NCBI GenBank assembly: GCA_900539715.1
Contig: UQDA01000005.1
Location: forward strand, 66,459-130,458
DNA from: an uncultured Lachnospiraceae bacterium
GTDB taxonomy: Bacteria > Bacillota > Clostridia > Lachnospirales > Lachnospiraceae
DNA: 64,000 nt
Direction: 5' to 3'
Shown here: positions 46,901-54,331 of the stretch, one piece after another
How positions within the stretch are numbered: position 1 is the first letter of the stretch
Layout: the number at the start of each line of letters is the position of its first letter
Translations under genes and position numbers: made by a program
The notes under the pieces: generated by a model
Database searches by the model: none
Seen by the model: the letters and a program-made list of their open reading frames with translations, nothing else
What the model was told of the DNA's origin: nothing

Positions 46901-47516
46901 CTTTGGCGGCGTAGATCATGTGCTGGCAAGCGGCAAGGATGTAAACGTTCTGGTATTCGATACCGAGGTTTATTCCAATACCGGCGGCCAGTCCTCCAAG
47001 TCCACACCTACCGGTGCTGTAGCACAGTTTGCTTCCGGCGGTAAGAAGACCAAGAAGAAAGATCTTGCAAGCATCGCAATGAGCTATGGTTATGTATATG
47101 TTGCTCAGATTGCTATGGGCGCAGACTATAACCAGACTGTTAAGGCAATTGCTGAGGCAGAAGCTTATGACGGTCCTTCCCTGATCATCGCATATGCTCC
47201 TTGTATCAATCATGGTATCAAGGCTGGTATGGGCAGCACGATGCAGGAAGAAGAGAAGGCAGTTAAGTCCGGTTACTGGCATCTGTTCCGTTATAACCCT
47301 GAACTGAAGGGAACGGAGAAGGGCGCATTTACTCTGGACAGCAAGGCTCCTACACTTCCTTATCAGGATTTCTTAAACGGCGAGGTTCGTTATAACTCCC
47401 TGCGTAAGGTAAATCCTGAGATGGCAGACGCTCTGTTCGCTGAGAACGAGAAAGAAGCTGCGGAAAGATATGAGTATCTGAACAAGCTCGTTAAGCTTTA
47501 CGGCAACGAGGAATAA
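43974..47516 (+). CDS. nifJ: Pyruvate:ferredoxin (flavodoxin) oxidoreductase
   Basis: Oxidises pyruvate with CoA to acetyl-CoA, CO2 and reduced ferredoxin, the central catabolic step in this type of anaerobe. The 1180-residue single-chain enzyme has the pyruvate-binding N-terminal domain (AYAYSDVAAIYPITPSSPMA). Two 4Fe-4S motifs follow (CIQCNRCALVCP near 692 and CTGCGSCASVCPG near 746), then a third cluster's CGGCGETPY. The thiamine diphosphate site is GDGWAYDIGFGG near 970 with YSNTGGQSSKS. The start is TTG with a strong AGGAGGA site. Codons are noticeably more biased than in neighbours, as expected for an abundant protein. It supplies acetyl-CoA for acetate formation via ackA elsewhere in the window. 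Confidence 0.98.
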   Translation: MRTKKKTMDGNQAAAYVSYAYSDVAAIYPITPSSPMAEVTDKWATQNQKNIFGQTVKVTEMQSEAGAAGAVHGSLAAGALTTTFTASQGLLLMIPNLYKVAGEQLPGVFNVAARALASHALSIFGDHSDIYACRQTGVAMFATSSVQEIMDLTPVAHLAAIKGKMPFMNFFDGFRTSHEIQKVDVWDYEDLKDMADMDAIMEFRKNALNPEHAKEMGSAQNPDIFFQVREASNKHYDAIPGIVEEYINKVNEKLGTHYGLFDYYGAADAEHVIIAMGSVCDTIEETIDYLNANGQKVGMVKVHLYRPFSAEHLIAAIPDSVKQISVLDRTKEPGAIGEPLYLDVVAALHDSKFANVPVFSGRYGLGSKDTTPSQIEAVYKNTEKKLFTIGINDDVTYLSLPDEASLDTCPEGTVRCKFWGLGGDGTVGANKNSIKIIGDNTDMFVQAYFSYDSKKSNGITVSHLRFGKKPIRSSYLISKADFVACHNPMYIRHYDVVQDLCDGGTFLLNCPWSAEELEKELPGQVKRYIAQHHINFYTIDGFAIGREIGLKNKINTVLQSAFFKLANIIPVDEACRLMKDAAQKAYGMKGEKIVQMNFAAIDRGAEGVVKVEVPDSWANAEDDNLNPPTFQDRPEVMKFVEKIQVEVNAQRGDNLPVSTFMDYIDGSTPSGTSAHEKRGVAEDLPNWNPENCIQCNRCALVCPHAVIRPVAMTAEEKANAPESVVTIPAVGAPGYEFAITISALDCTGCGSCASVCPGKMGNKALVMAPAGDDVAVKQEGFDYTCKLPEKTDLIEKFKENTVKGSQFKQPLLEFSGACGGCGETPYAKLVTQLFGNRMYIANATGCSSIWANSSPSTPYTVNAKGQGPAWSNSLFEDAAEFGYGMLLAQNAVRGRLKDEITKLAENTTSEGFKAAAQEWLDTYTKGALNGTATDKLVDELGKEGSDASKAILDEKDFLAKKSQWIFGGDGWAYDIGFGGVDHVLASGKDVNVLVFDTEVYSNTGGQSSKSTPTGAVAQFASGGKKTKKKDLASIAMSYGYVYVAQIAMGADYNQTVKAIAEAEAYDGPSLIIAYAPCINHGIKAGMGSTMQEEEKAVKSGYWHLFRYNPELKGTEKGAFTLDSKAPTLPYQDFLNGEVRYNSLRKVNPEMADALFAENEKEAAERYEYLNKLVKLYGNEE

Positions 47517-47535
47517 AGAATCCGGCTTTTAAAAA

Positions 47536-47567
47536 GGGCTGTCCGTCTTTTGACGGACGGCTCTTTT
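47536..47567 (+). terminator. Terminator after nifJ
   Basis: GGGCTGTCCGTC pairs with GACGGACGGCTC around a TTTT loop, followed by TTTT. Confidence 0.85.
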
Positions 47568-47569
47568 GC

Positions 47570-47598
47570 TTGACAAACAGCGGCGAAATGTTTATACT
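47570..47598 (+). promoter_or_regulatory. SRP RNA promoter
   Basis: Perfect TTGACA (47570-47575), a 17-base spacer and TATACT (47593-47598), with the RNA starting about seven bases later. Confidence 0.9.
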
Positions 47599-47604
47599 TG
47601 AAAC

Positions 47605-47869
47605 TACCATGCAGCCGGGGGAGCAGCGGTCCCCTGCACCTGCAATCCGCTATAGCAGGGGTGATGGCGGGCAGAGGGCTTTATGCCTGTATTGCTGCCC
47701 TTTATAAGTGGCGATGAAGTTTGGGTCTTGCGCAACGGGTGTCTGCGAACCGTGTCAGGTTGGGAACAAAGCAGCACTAAACAGAATTTCCCGTGTGCCG
47801 CAAGGGTGCCTGGCGGAGTTAACTGTAGAGGTAACGGATACGGGCGGCGGTTCGAAGTCCGCCGCATGG
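47605..47869 (+). ncRNA. ffs: Signal recognition particle RNA, large Bacillus type
   Basis: A roughly 265-nt RNA with both Alu-like and S domains. Ends pair through CCATGC (47607-47612) and GCATGG (47864-47869). The 5' half has CCTGCACCTGCAATCCGCT, as in the B. subtilis scRNA. The S domain has GTTTGGGTCTTGCGCAACGG and GTGTCAGGTTGGGAACAAAG then CAGCACTAA. The usual CAGGTCC-GGAA-GGAAGCAGC hairpin is here CAGGTTG-GGAA-CAAAGCAGC, so the loop is kept and two stem pairs are exchanged. It works with Ffh in membrane targeting. Confidence 0.95.
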
Positions 47870-47896
47870 TCTTTGAAAATGAATGATGTATATGTG

Positions 47897-47946
47897 CCGG
47901 GGGAGGTTCAGGATATGTATGGGTCTGGACTTCCGTCGGTTTTTTT
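47897..47946 (+). terminator. Terminator after SRP RNA
   Basis: A long imperfect stem (CCGGGGGAGGTTCAGG from 47897 with CTGGACTTCCGTCGG up to 47939, including wobble pairs), followed by seven T. Confidence 0.65.
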
Positions 47947-48044
47947 GTATACATTGACGCGAAAAGAAGGAATTGCCTGATGGCACTCGCGCCTGATGCG
48001 GGGATGAGCCAAGGTGCGTACTTTTTATTTGACAGGAAGAAAAA

Positions 48045-49113
48045 ATGGAACAGGATATTAGAAAAAAGAATGCAGACCTGCAGAGTCTTTTGGCGGATTG
48101 TACGCTCTGCCCAAGAAACTGCCATGCAGACCGGCTGGCAGGGCAGACAGGGTACTGCGGACAGACGGCGCAGCTGAAAGCGGCGCGGGCGGCGCTGCAT
48201 TACTGGGAGGAGCCGTGTATATCGGGAAGCACAGGATCCGGTGCGGTATTTTTTACGGGTTGCACGATGCGGTGCGTGTTCTGCCAGAATCATGAGATAG
48301 CGGCAGGACGTGCCGGAAAGGAGGTATCCGGGGAGCGTTTGGCAGAGATTTTTCTTGCGTTGCAGGAAAAAGGGGCAAACAATATCAATCTGGTGACAGC
48401 GACTCATTTTGTTCCGCTGCTCGTGCCGGCGTTGGAGCGGGCCAAGCGGGAAGGATTGCATATCCCGATTGTATATAATACGTCTTCCTACGAAAAGGTG
48501 AGTACGTTGAGGCTTCTGGACGGTCTGGTGGATATTTACCTTCCCGATTTTAAATATACATCAAAGGAGCTTGCAGCATGGCTTTCAGGTGCGCCGGATT
48601 ATTTTGAAACGGCGGCAACCCGCCGTGGAGGAAATGCTGCGTCAGGTTGGTGAGCCGCTGTTTGAAGCGCCGGACGGCAGACGTTTGAATGCGGAGCAGA
48701 TGAACGATGCCTGCATGGAAGATGACATCGGTGAAGCGGCGGATTCCGTTTTTCTCATGAAAAAAGGGGTTATCGTGCGTCATCTGGCGCTTCCGGGGCA
48801 GGAGGAGGATTCGCGGCGCGTGCTCAGTTACCTTTTGAGAACGTTTGGAAACAGAATATATATCAGCCTGATGAACCAGTATACGCCAATGCCGGGATTT
48901 GTCCGCAGACTGCGGGAGTCGGGCATAACGGCGGCGGACGATCCGGGCGTGCGGGAACAGACGCTCTTGGGGCTGACGGAAAGGCTTTCGGATGAGGCAT
49001 ATGAGCGGCTGATAGGATTTGCAATCAATGAGGGGATAGAAAACGGATTCATACAGGATGGAGAAACGGCGCAGGAAAGCTTTATTCCGACATTTGATGG
49101 AGAGGGACTATGA
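48045..49113 (+). pseudogene. PflX-like radical SAM iron-sulfur protein, frameshifted
   Basis: Resembles COG1313 (PflX), radical SAM proteins likened to pyruvate formate-lyase activases but of unknown target. The N-terminal cysteine set CTLCPRNCHADRLAGQTGYCG and the SAM cluster CTMRCVFCQNHEIA are intact. The frame from 48045 runs through YLPDFKYTSKEL and DYFETAA, then goes wrong and stops at 48653. The natural continuation PAVEEMLRQVGEPLFE onward to 49113 is in the next frame. One extra A at about 48618 would explain it. Together the parts make a normal length of about 355 residues. It ends by overlapping the PLD gene start (ATGA). Either a recent lesion or a sequencing error. Confidence 0.85.
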
Positions 49114-50528
49114 AAAAGAAGAAAATTGGAAAATGGATCGGAGCAATATTTTTAGCGCTGTTGCTGTATATTATGATAGGGGCAGTGGCTCCGTATATGA
49201 AAGCGCCTGAGGTAACGGAAGAGTCGAGGAAAAAGGCGGAGAACGCTGAGTATCTGGGGAAAGGGCCGTCAGGAGAGCGGGCCCGTATCCTTGTAGAGAA
49301 TAAGACGGCTCTGGCAGAGCGGATACGGCTGATCTCACAGGCAAAGGAAAGGGTTGTTTTGTCCACATTTGATTTCCGTGCGGATGAGAGTGGAAAAGAT
49401 ATGTTGGCAGCGCTTCAGGCCGCGGCGGACAGGGGCGTGTCCGTCAGAGTGATAGTGGACGGGATGAGCGGTTTTTTGCGTATCATCGGAAATGAATATT
49501 TCGGGACGCTTTCCGCGGTGGATAATGTGGAGATCAAAATCTATAATCCGTTTAATTTTGCAAAACCGTGGCATCTGATGGCGCGTCTGCACGATAAATA
49601 TCTTATCGTTGACCACAGCGCTTATATATTGGGTGGGCGCAATACGTTTTCTTATTTTTTGGGCGATTATGACAGCTATAAAAACTATGACTGGGATGTG
49701 CTCATTTATGAACAGGAGTACCAGGAGGGCTGCTCGATGGAACAGGTGGAGCAGTATTTTGAGAGTGTCTGGAAGCTGCCTGAGAGCCGCCTGTATCGTG
49801 TAAAGCATCCGGAAAAGCAGAAGTATGCCGATGCGGGCAAAGAGCTGCGGGAGCGTTATGAGAAAATGCAGGAAGAGCACCCGGACTGGTTTGAAACGGT
49901 GGACTATGTTGAAAAGACCGTTCCGGTAAATAAGGCGACATTATTATCCAATCCGGCAACGCTGTATGCAAAGGAGCCTGTTGTTTTTTACTCTGTGACG
50001 GAGCTGATGGCAAGAGCGCAGGAAAAAGTACGTTTTCATACACCTTATATTCTGTGCAACAAATGGATGCTGGAGCGTTTGGAAAACGTATGCGCTGCGG
50101 TTCCTGACGTGACGATGATGACGAATTCCATCGCCAATAACGGGAATCCATTCGGGTCGATGGACTACTGGAAAAATAAAAAGAAGATTCTGGATACGGG
50201 AGTTCATATCCTGGAATATGACGGGGGGATATCCTACCATGGAAAATGTTTTACGGCAGATGACAGAATAGTTGGGATAGGCTCGTTTAACTGGGACATG
50301 AGGAGTGTGTATATCGATACGGAACTGATGCTTGTGCTGGACAGCCCGGAGCTGAATACACACTTGCAGTGGATAATGGACGAATATGAAAAGGAAGCGC
50401 TGACGATACATGCGGACGGAACAGCGGAGGCTCCCGAAGGGATGGAGGCTCAGGAGGTTTCTCTGAAAAATAAGATTCAGATAGCGGTTTTATATATGTT
50501 CGGGTACTGGGCAAGATTTTTGATGTAA
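49110..50528 (+). CDS. Phospholipase D family protein (cardiolipin synthase-like)
   Basis: A 472-residue membrane-anchored protein with one N-terminal helix (about 8-28). Two HKD motifs are intact: ARLHDKYLIVDHSAYILGGRN (shown without ends) near 160 and YHGKCFTADDRIVGIGSFN near 372, both with HxKxxxxD. It probably joins phosphatidylglycerol molecules into cardiolipin or exchanges headgroups. Only one membrane helix is seen, against two in typical ClsA. Start overlaps the previous gene's stop. Confidence 0.9.
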   Translation: MKKKKIGKWIGAIFLALLLYIMIGAVAPYMKAPEVTEESRKKAENAEYLGKGPSGERARILVENKTALAERIRLISQAKERVVLSTFDFRADESGKDMLAALQAAADRGVSVRVIVDGMSGFLRIIGNEYFGTLSAVDNVEIKIYNPFNFAKPWHLMARLHDKYLIVDHSAYILGGRNTFSYFLGDYDSYKNYDWDVLIYEQEYQEGCSMEQVEQYFESVWKLPESRLYRVKHPEKQKYADAGKELRERYEKMQEEHPDWFETVDYVEKTVPVNKATLLSNPATLYAKEPVVFYSVTELMARAQEKVRFHTPYILCNKWMLERLENVCAAVPDVTMMTNSIANNGNPFGSMDYWKNKKKILDTGVHILEYDGGISYHGKCFTADDRIVGIGSFNWDMRSVYIDTELMLVLDSPELNTHLQWIMDEYEKEALTIHADGTAEAPEGMEAQEVSLKNKIQIAVLYMFGYWARFLM

Positions 50529-50669
50529 ACGGGAGTTAAAAAATGAAGGATGAACGTGGAGCGGAAATGGAACAGTAGGGAATCTTAAAATAAGGCGTAT
50601 CTGTATCTGACGGATACATATTTTCAGGAAGGCCCGCATAGGTATGGGTAAAAACGGCGGGAATCTGAA

Positions 50670-51338
50670 ATGCTGAATTATATTTGGGCGGCAATGATAA
50701 TCATCGGCATCCTTTACGGGACGTTCACGGGGAATATCGAGGCGGTATCCAATGCGGCGCTCGATTCGGCGGGCGAGGCGGTGGAGCTGTGTCTGACGAT
50801 GGCGGGAGTGACCGCATTGTGGACGGGACTGATGGAGGTTGCCAAAAATGCGGGGCTGATCGCCGGGATGACAAAGGGGGTCAGCCCTTTTGTGCGCTTT
50901 TTATTTCCGAAAATCCCGAAAGATCATCCGGCACGGGAATATATTTCCACGAATATCATCGCGAATATTCTGGGGCTTGGATGGGCGGCGACTCCGGCGG
51001 GGTTAAAGGCGATGGAAAAGCTTCAGGAGTTAAATGAAGAGGAGTGTGCGAAAAACCGCTTAAATGCAGGGATCGGAAAAACGGAGGGACAAAACCGGGT
51101 AATGCCTGCGTGGAAAGGACGGGCGGGCTTTGATCCGGAGGTGGCGAGTAACGAGATGTGCACGTTCCTTATCCTGAACATTTCATCGCTGCAGCTTGTC
51201 CCGGTGAATATGATAGCGTACAGAAGCAGGTACGGGAGCGCTGCGCCGGCCGCTATCGTAGGGCCCGCTATTGCAGCCACTCTCGTGAGCACGGCGGCGG
51301 CAATCGTCTACTGCAAATGGATGGACCGGAGACGGTAG
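50670..51338 (+). CDS. spmA: Spore maturation protein A (nucleoside recognition/Gate domain)
   Basis: A 222-residue membrane protein with a Gate domain. Motifs are NIIANILGLGWAATPAGLKAM and MCTFLILNISSLQLVPVN. SpmA takes part in spore core dehydration in Bacillus. The usual partner spmB does not follow; the next gene encodes an aminotransferase-fold enzyme. The 141 bases before the start hold nothing obvious. Confidence 0.92.
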   Translation: MLNYIWAAMIIIGILYGTFTGNIEAVSNAALDSAGEAVELCLTMAGVTALWTGLMEVAKNAGLIAGMTKGVSPFVRFLFPKIPKDHPAREYISTNIIANILGLGWAATPAGLKAMEKLQELNEEECAKNRLNAGIGKTEGQNRVMPAWKGRAGFDPEVASNEMCTFLILNISSLQLVPVNMIAYRSRYGSAAPAAIVGPAIAATLVSTAAAIVYCKWMDRRR

Positions 51339-51485
51339 GCAGAATGTGTCTCCTTGCATAAGGCGGATAAAAGCCTGAATTTCCTGCTGACAAAAAAAGC
51401 CGGACGCGGTATACTGACATCAGAGACGGCAGATTTTTAAAATATGAGCCGTAGACAACAGGAGAGGAAAGAGGGCAGCTGTACG

Positions 51486-52679
51486 ATGAAGTACGATTTT
51501 ACATCAGTTATGGACAGAAGCGGAAAGGATTCGATAGCGATGGACCTTATCCCGGTTCCGGAGGCGGAAGTGGACGAAGGCTTTGACCGGATCCCTATGT
51601 GGGTGGCGGACATGAATTTCCCGACTGCGCCGGTGATATGTGAACATATGACGGAGCGGATAAAGCATCCGGTATTCGGATATTTTGAACCGTCGGACGC
51701 ATATTTTGACAGTATCATCAACTGGCAGAGGACCAGAAACGGTGTGGAGGGGCTTGGTAAGGAGCATATCGGCTATGAAAACGGCGTGCTCGGCTGTGTG
51801 TGCGCGGCGCTGCAGGCGTTTTCTGCGCCGGGCGAGGCTGTACTTGTACATGCGCCTACCTACGTGGGATTTACGAAGTCGCTGCATAATAACGGCAGAA
51901 AAATCGTTCACAGTAATCTGAAAAAAGATGCGGACGGAATATGGCGCATGGATTATGCGGATATGGATGCAAAGCTTAAGGAGCATCATATTCATCTGGC
52001 GATATTCTGCTCTCCCCATAATCCGTGCGGAAGAGTATGGGAGCGGGAAGAGATAGAGGCGGCGATGGAGGTTTACCGCAGAAACGACTGCATCGTCATT
52101 TCGGATGAGATATGGTCGGATTTAACGCTCGGGGAATATCGGCATATTCCGACCCAGACGATTTCAGAGGATGCCAAAAACAGGACGATAGCTATTTATG
52201 CGCCGTCCAAAACGTTTAATCTGGCAGGGCTTGTGGGCTCCTATCACATAATTTATAATGCGTATCTGCGCGACCGGATGGAAAAACAGTCATCGCTGTC
52301 CCATTACAATTCGATGAACGTGCTGTCGATGCATGCGCTTATCGGCGCTTACGGAAAGGAAGGACAGGAGTGGCTGGATGAGCTAAAGCAGGTGCTGACC
52401 GGAAACGTACGCTGGGCATGCGGGTTTATCGCAGAGCACTTTGAAGGAGTGGAGGTTTCTGAGGCGCAGGGTACCTATATGCTCTATCTGAATTGCGCGA
52501 AGTGGTGCGAAAGAACCGGAAAGACGATGGATGAACTGATAAGGGCAGGTATCCGCGTGGGAGTGATATGGCAGGACGGACGTCCGTTTGGCTTTGATCA
52601 TACGATACGCATGAATCTTGCGCTGCCTTTGTCAAGAGTTCAGGAAGCGTTTGAACGTCTGGATAAATATGTGTTTTAA
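51486..52679 (+). CDS. MalY/PatB family PLP enzyme (cystathionine beta-lyase-like)
   Basis: A 397-residue class I aminotransferase-fold enzyme. It shows the MalY/PatB landmarks: RIPMWVADMNFPTAPVI at the N-terminus, HPVFGYFEP, CSPHNPCGRVW, SDEIWSDL and the cofactor lysine in APSKTFNLAGLVGSY. These enzymes mostly cleave C-S bonds (cystathionine or cysteine), releasing ammonia and pyruvate. ATG 51486 with AGAGGGC upstream is favoured over 51444. A shared terminator follows. Confidence 0.93.
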   Translation: MKYDFTSVMDRSGKDSIAMDLIPVPEAEVDEGFDRIPMWVADMNFPTAPVICEHMTERIKHPVFGYFEPSDAYFDSIINWQRTRNGVEGLGKEHIGYENGVLGCVCAALQAFSAPGEAVLVHAPTYVGFTKSLHNNGRKIVHSNLKKDADGIWRMDYADMDAKLKEHHIHLAIFCSPHNPCGRVWEREEIEAAMEVYRRNDCIVISDEIWSDLTLGEYRHIPTQTISEDAKNRTIAIYAPSKTFNLAGLVGSYHIIYNAYLRDRMEKQSSLSHYNSMNVLSMHALIGAYGKEGQEWLDELKQVLTGNVRWACGFIAEHFEGVEVSEAQGTYMLYLNCAKWCERTGKTMDELIRAGIRVGVIWQDGRPFGFDHTIRMNLALPLSRVQEAFERLDKYVF

Positions 52680-52684
52680 AAGAA

Positions 52685-52724
52685 GACGCCGTGATGAAAA
52701 AAGACATCACGGCGTCAGTTTTTT
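52685..52724. terminator. Terminator between the PLP enzyme and katA (convergent)
   Basis: A perfect 12-bp stem, GACGCCGTGATG (52685-52696) and CATCACGGCGTC (52705-52716), with T6 on the plus strand. It stands between two convergent genes. Confidence 0.9.
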
Positions 52725-52744
52725 GTATACAGGCGCGATTATGA

Positions 52745-54205
52745 TCAGATTTTACGGCCTGTTTCAAACAGATAAACTTCACGGCTTACGCGGTTTGCCA
52801 GGTCAGGGCATACTTTGGAGAACAGGTCGAGCTGGCGGGTCTGTATCTGTCGGTTTACTTGGGAAAGCTCCCAGCCGATAGCGTCTGCGAGACGGTTTTT
52901 TTCATCGTCGGGCAGAGACAGATAGCGGTCACGCGCCTGAGAGAAGTTGTCAGGGTCGGAGATTTCCTTTCGGATGACCGTGCCGGAGGGATACGGCATT
53001 CCGGGATAGCAGGGGGCAGCGGCATCGCAGGGAGTATTGTCAGCAAGGGAATTGGGCTTGTAGTTAATATTTCCGGGCGGATTGCAGTATGCCATATAAC
53101 CGTCCTGCTGATGGTTTGCCACAGGTGAAAGAGGACGGTTGACCGGAAGCTGTGCGAAGTTCGTACCGACGCGGTAACGCTGGGTATCCGTATAGGAAAA
53201 AGTGCGTCCCTGAAGCATTTTATCCGCGGAAAATTCGATGCCGGGAACGATGTTTGCGGGGCAGAAGGCGGCCTGCTCGATGTCTGTGAAAAAGTTTTTC
53301 GGATTTTCATTGACAGTCAGCATCCCGACTTTCATAAGCGGGAACTGGTCCTCGGGCCAGATTTTCGTGTCGTCCAGCGGGTCGAAGGGAAGGGTTCCGG
53401 CAGTGGCAGGGTCCATGAACTGTACGCAGAATTCGTAGCGGATGGGAGTGCCGGAAGCGAGGCGCGCGTGGAGATTGCGGGCGGCGATATCAGGGTCCAG
53501 TCCTGCGAGCCGCTTTCCTTCACGGCGGTCGATAATGTCCCGGGGTTCCTGACCGAGAAAATGATATTTTACGAACAGACGTTTGCCGGCTTTATTGACC
53601 CATACGAAGGTGTTTACACCGAAGCCGTCCATTCGGGCAAAATCTTTTACGATGCCCCTGTCGCTGTAGAGCCACATGAGCTGATGCAGGCTTTCCGGAG
53701 ACAGGGAAAAAAAGTCCCAGACATGTCCGTAATTTTTGATATTGGTGCAGGGATCGGGTTTTTGGGAATGGATGAAATCAGGGAATTTGAGCGCATCGCG
53801 GATAAAAAAGACCGGGAGGCTCAAGCCGACTACGTCATAGTTTCCTTCGGAGGTGTAAAATTTGACGGCAAAGCCTCTCGGGTCACGATCAGTATCCGGC
53901 GAGCCTTTGGAGCCGATGACTGTCGAGAAGCGGATGAGAAAGCGTGTGGGTACGTTTGGATCGCGCAAAAATGCGGCGCTGGTGTATTCGGACATACTCC
54001 GGTAGGGGCGGAAGGTACCGAAGGCACCGCTTCCTTTGGCGTGGACGACGCGTTCCGGGATGCGTTCCCGATCGAAATGTGCCATTTTTTCGATAAACTG
54101 CACGTCCTGTAAAAGGACGGGACCGCGTTCTCCTAGCGTTTCAGAGTTGGCGGTGTCATAGACGGGGGCGCCCTGCTCAAGTGTCAGTGTTGGTTTTTGA
54201 GACAT
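52745..54205 (-). CDS. katA: Heme catalase
   Basis: Splits hydrogen peroxide into water and oxygen. A 486-residue small-subunit monofunctional catalase. Catalytic His55 is in ERVVHAKGSGAFG. The catalytic Asn lies in EGNYDVVGLSLPVFFIRDAL (about 128), and the heme-ligand Tyr in RTFSYTDTQRYRVG (about 338). RFSTVIGSKGSPDTDRDPRG is also present. All active residues are intact. The leader has a 17-bp inverted repeat that covers the ribosome site, implying tight control. For a presumed strict anaerobe it is a notable oxygen-defence gene and needs heme. Confidence 0.97.
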   Translation of the reverse strand: MSQKPTLTLEQGAPVYDTANSETLGERGPVLLQDVQFIEKMAHFDRERIPERVVHAKGSGAFGTFRPYRSMSEYTSAAFLRDPNVPTRFLIRFSTVIGSKGSPDTDRDPRGFAVKFYTSEGNYDVVGLSLPVFFIRDALKFPDFIHSQKPDPCTNIKNYGHVWDFFSLSPESLHQLMWLYSDRGIVKDFARMDGFGVNTFVWVNKAGKRLFVKYHFLGQEPRDIIDRREGKRLAGLDPDIAARNLHARLASGTPIRYEFCVQFMDPATAGTLPFDPLDDTKIWPEDQFPLMKVGMLTVNENPKNFFTDIEQAAFCPANIVPGIEFSADKMLQGRTFSYTDTQRYRVGTNFAQLPVNRPLSPVANHQQDGYMAYCNPPGNINYKPNSLADNTPCDAAAPCYPGMPYPSGTVIRKEISDPDNFSQARDRYLSLPDDEKNRLADAIGWELSQVNRQIQTRQLDLFSKVCPDLANRVSREVYLFETGRKI

Positions 54206-54206
54206 A

Positions 54207-54257
54207 AAAATTCCTCATTTCCCGTTTTACTTTATCCTATGGGAAATGAGGAATTTT
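54207..54257 (-). promoter_or_regulatory. Perfect 17-bp inverted repeat in the katA leader
   Basis: Arms AAAATTCCTCATTTCCC (54207-54223) and GGGAAATGAGGAATTTT (54241-54257) are separated by 17 bases. On the minus strand the downstream arm includes the katA ribosome site GAGGAA and ends one base before the ATG. In RNA the stem would hide that site. The A-rich/T-rich base of the stem could also act as a terminator for the transporter gene upstream. As DNA it could be a repressor site. Confidence 0.8.
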
Positions 54258-54331
54258 GGTTACTGTTCGCGGAAGGTGATGCTTCCGTTTTTTCGGATTC
54301 TTTCCTCCAGGAGCTTCATAACAGCATCTTC

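Noticed and set aside
47683..48177. Several open frames of 65-90 residues on the plus strand
   Set aside because: Most lie within or just after the SRP RNA and show no protein-family pattern.
54207..54257. katA inverted repeat as a PerR box
   Set aside because: The PerR consensus TTATAATnATTATAA is not present; the repeat is far longer and differs in sequence.
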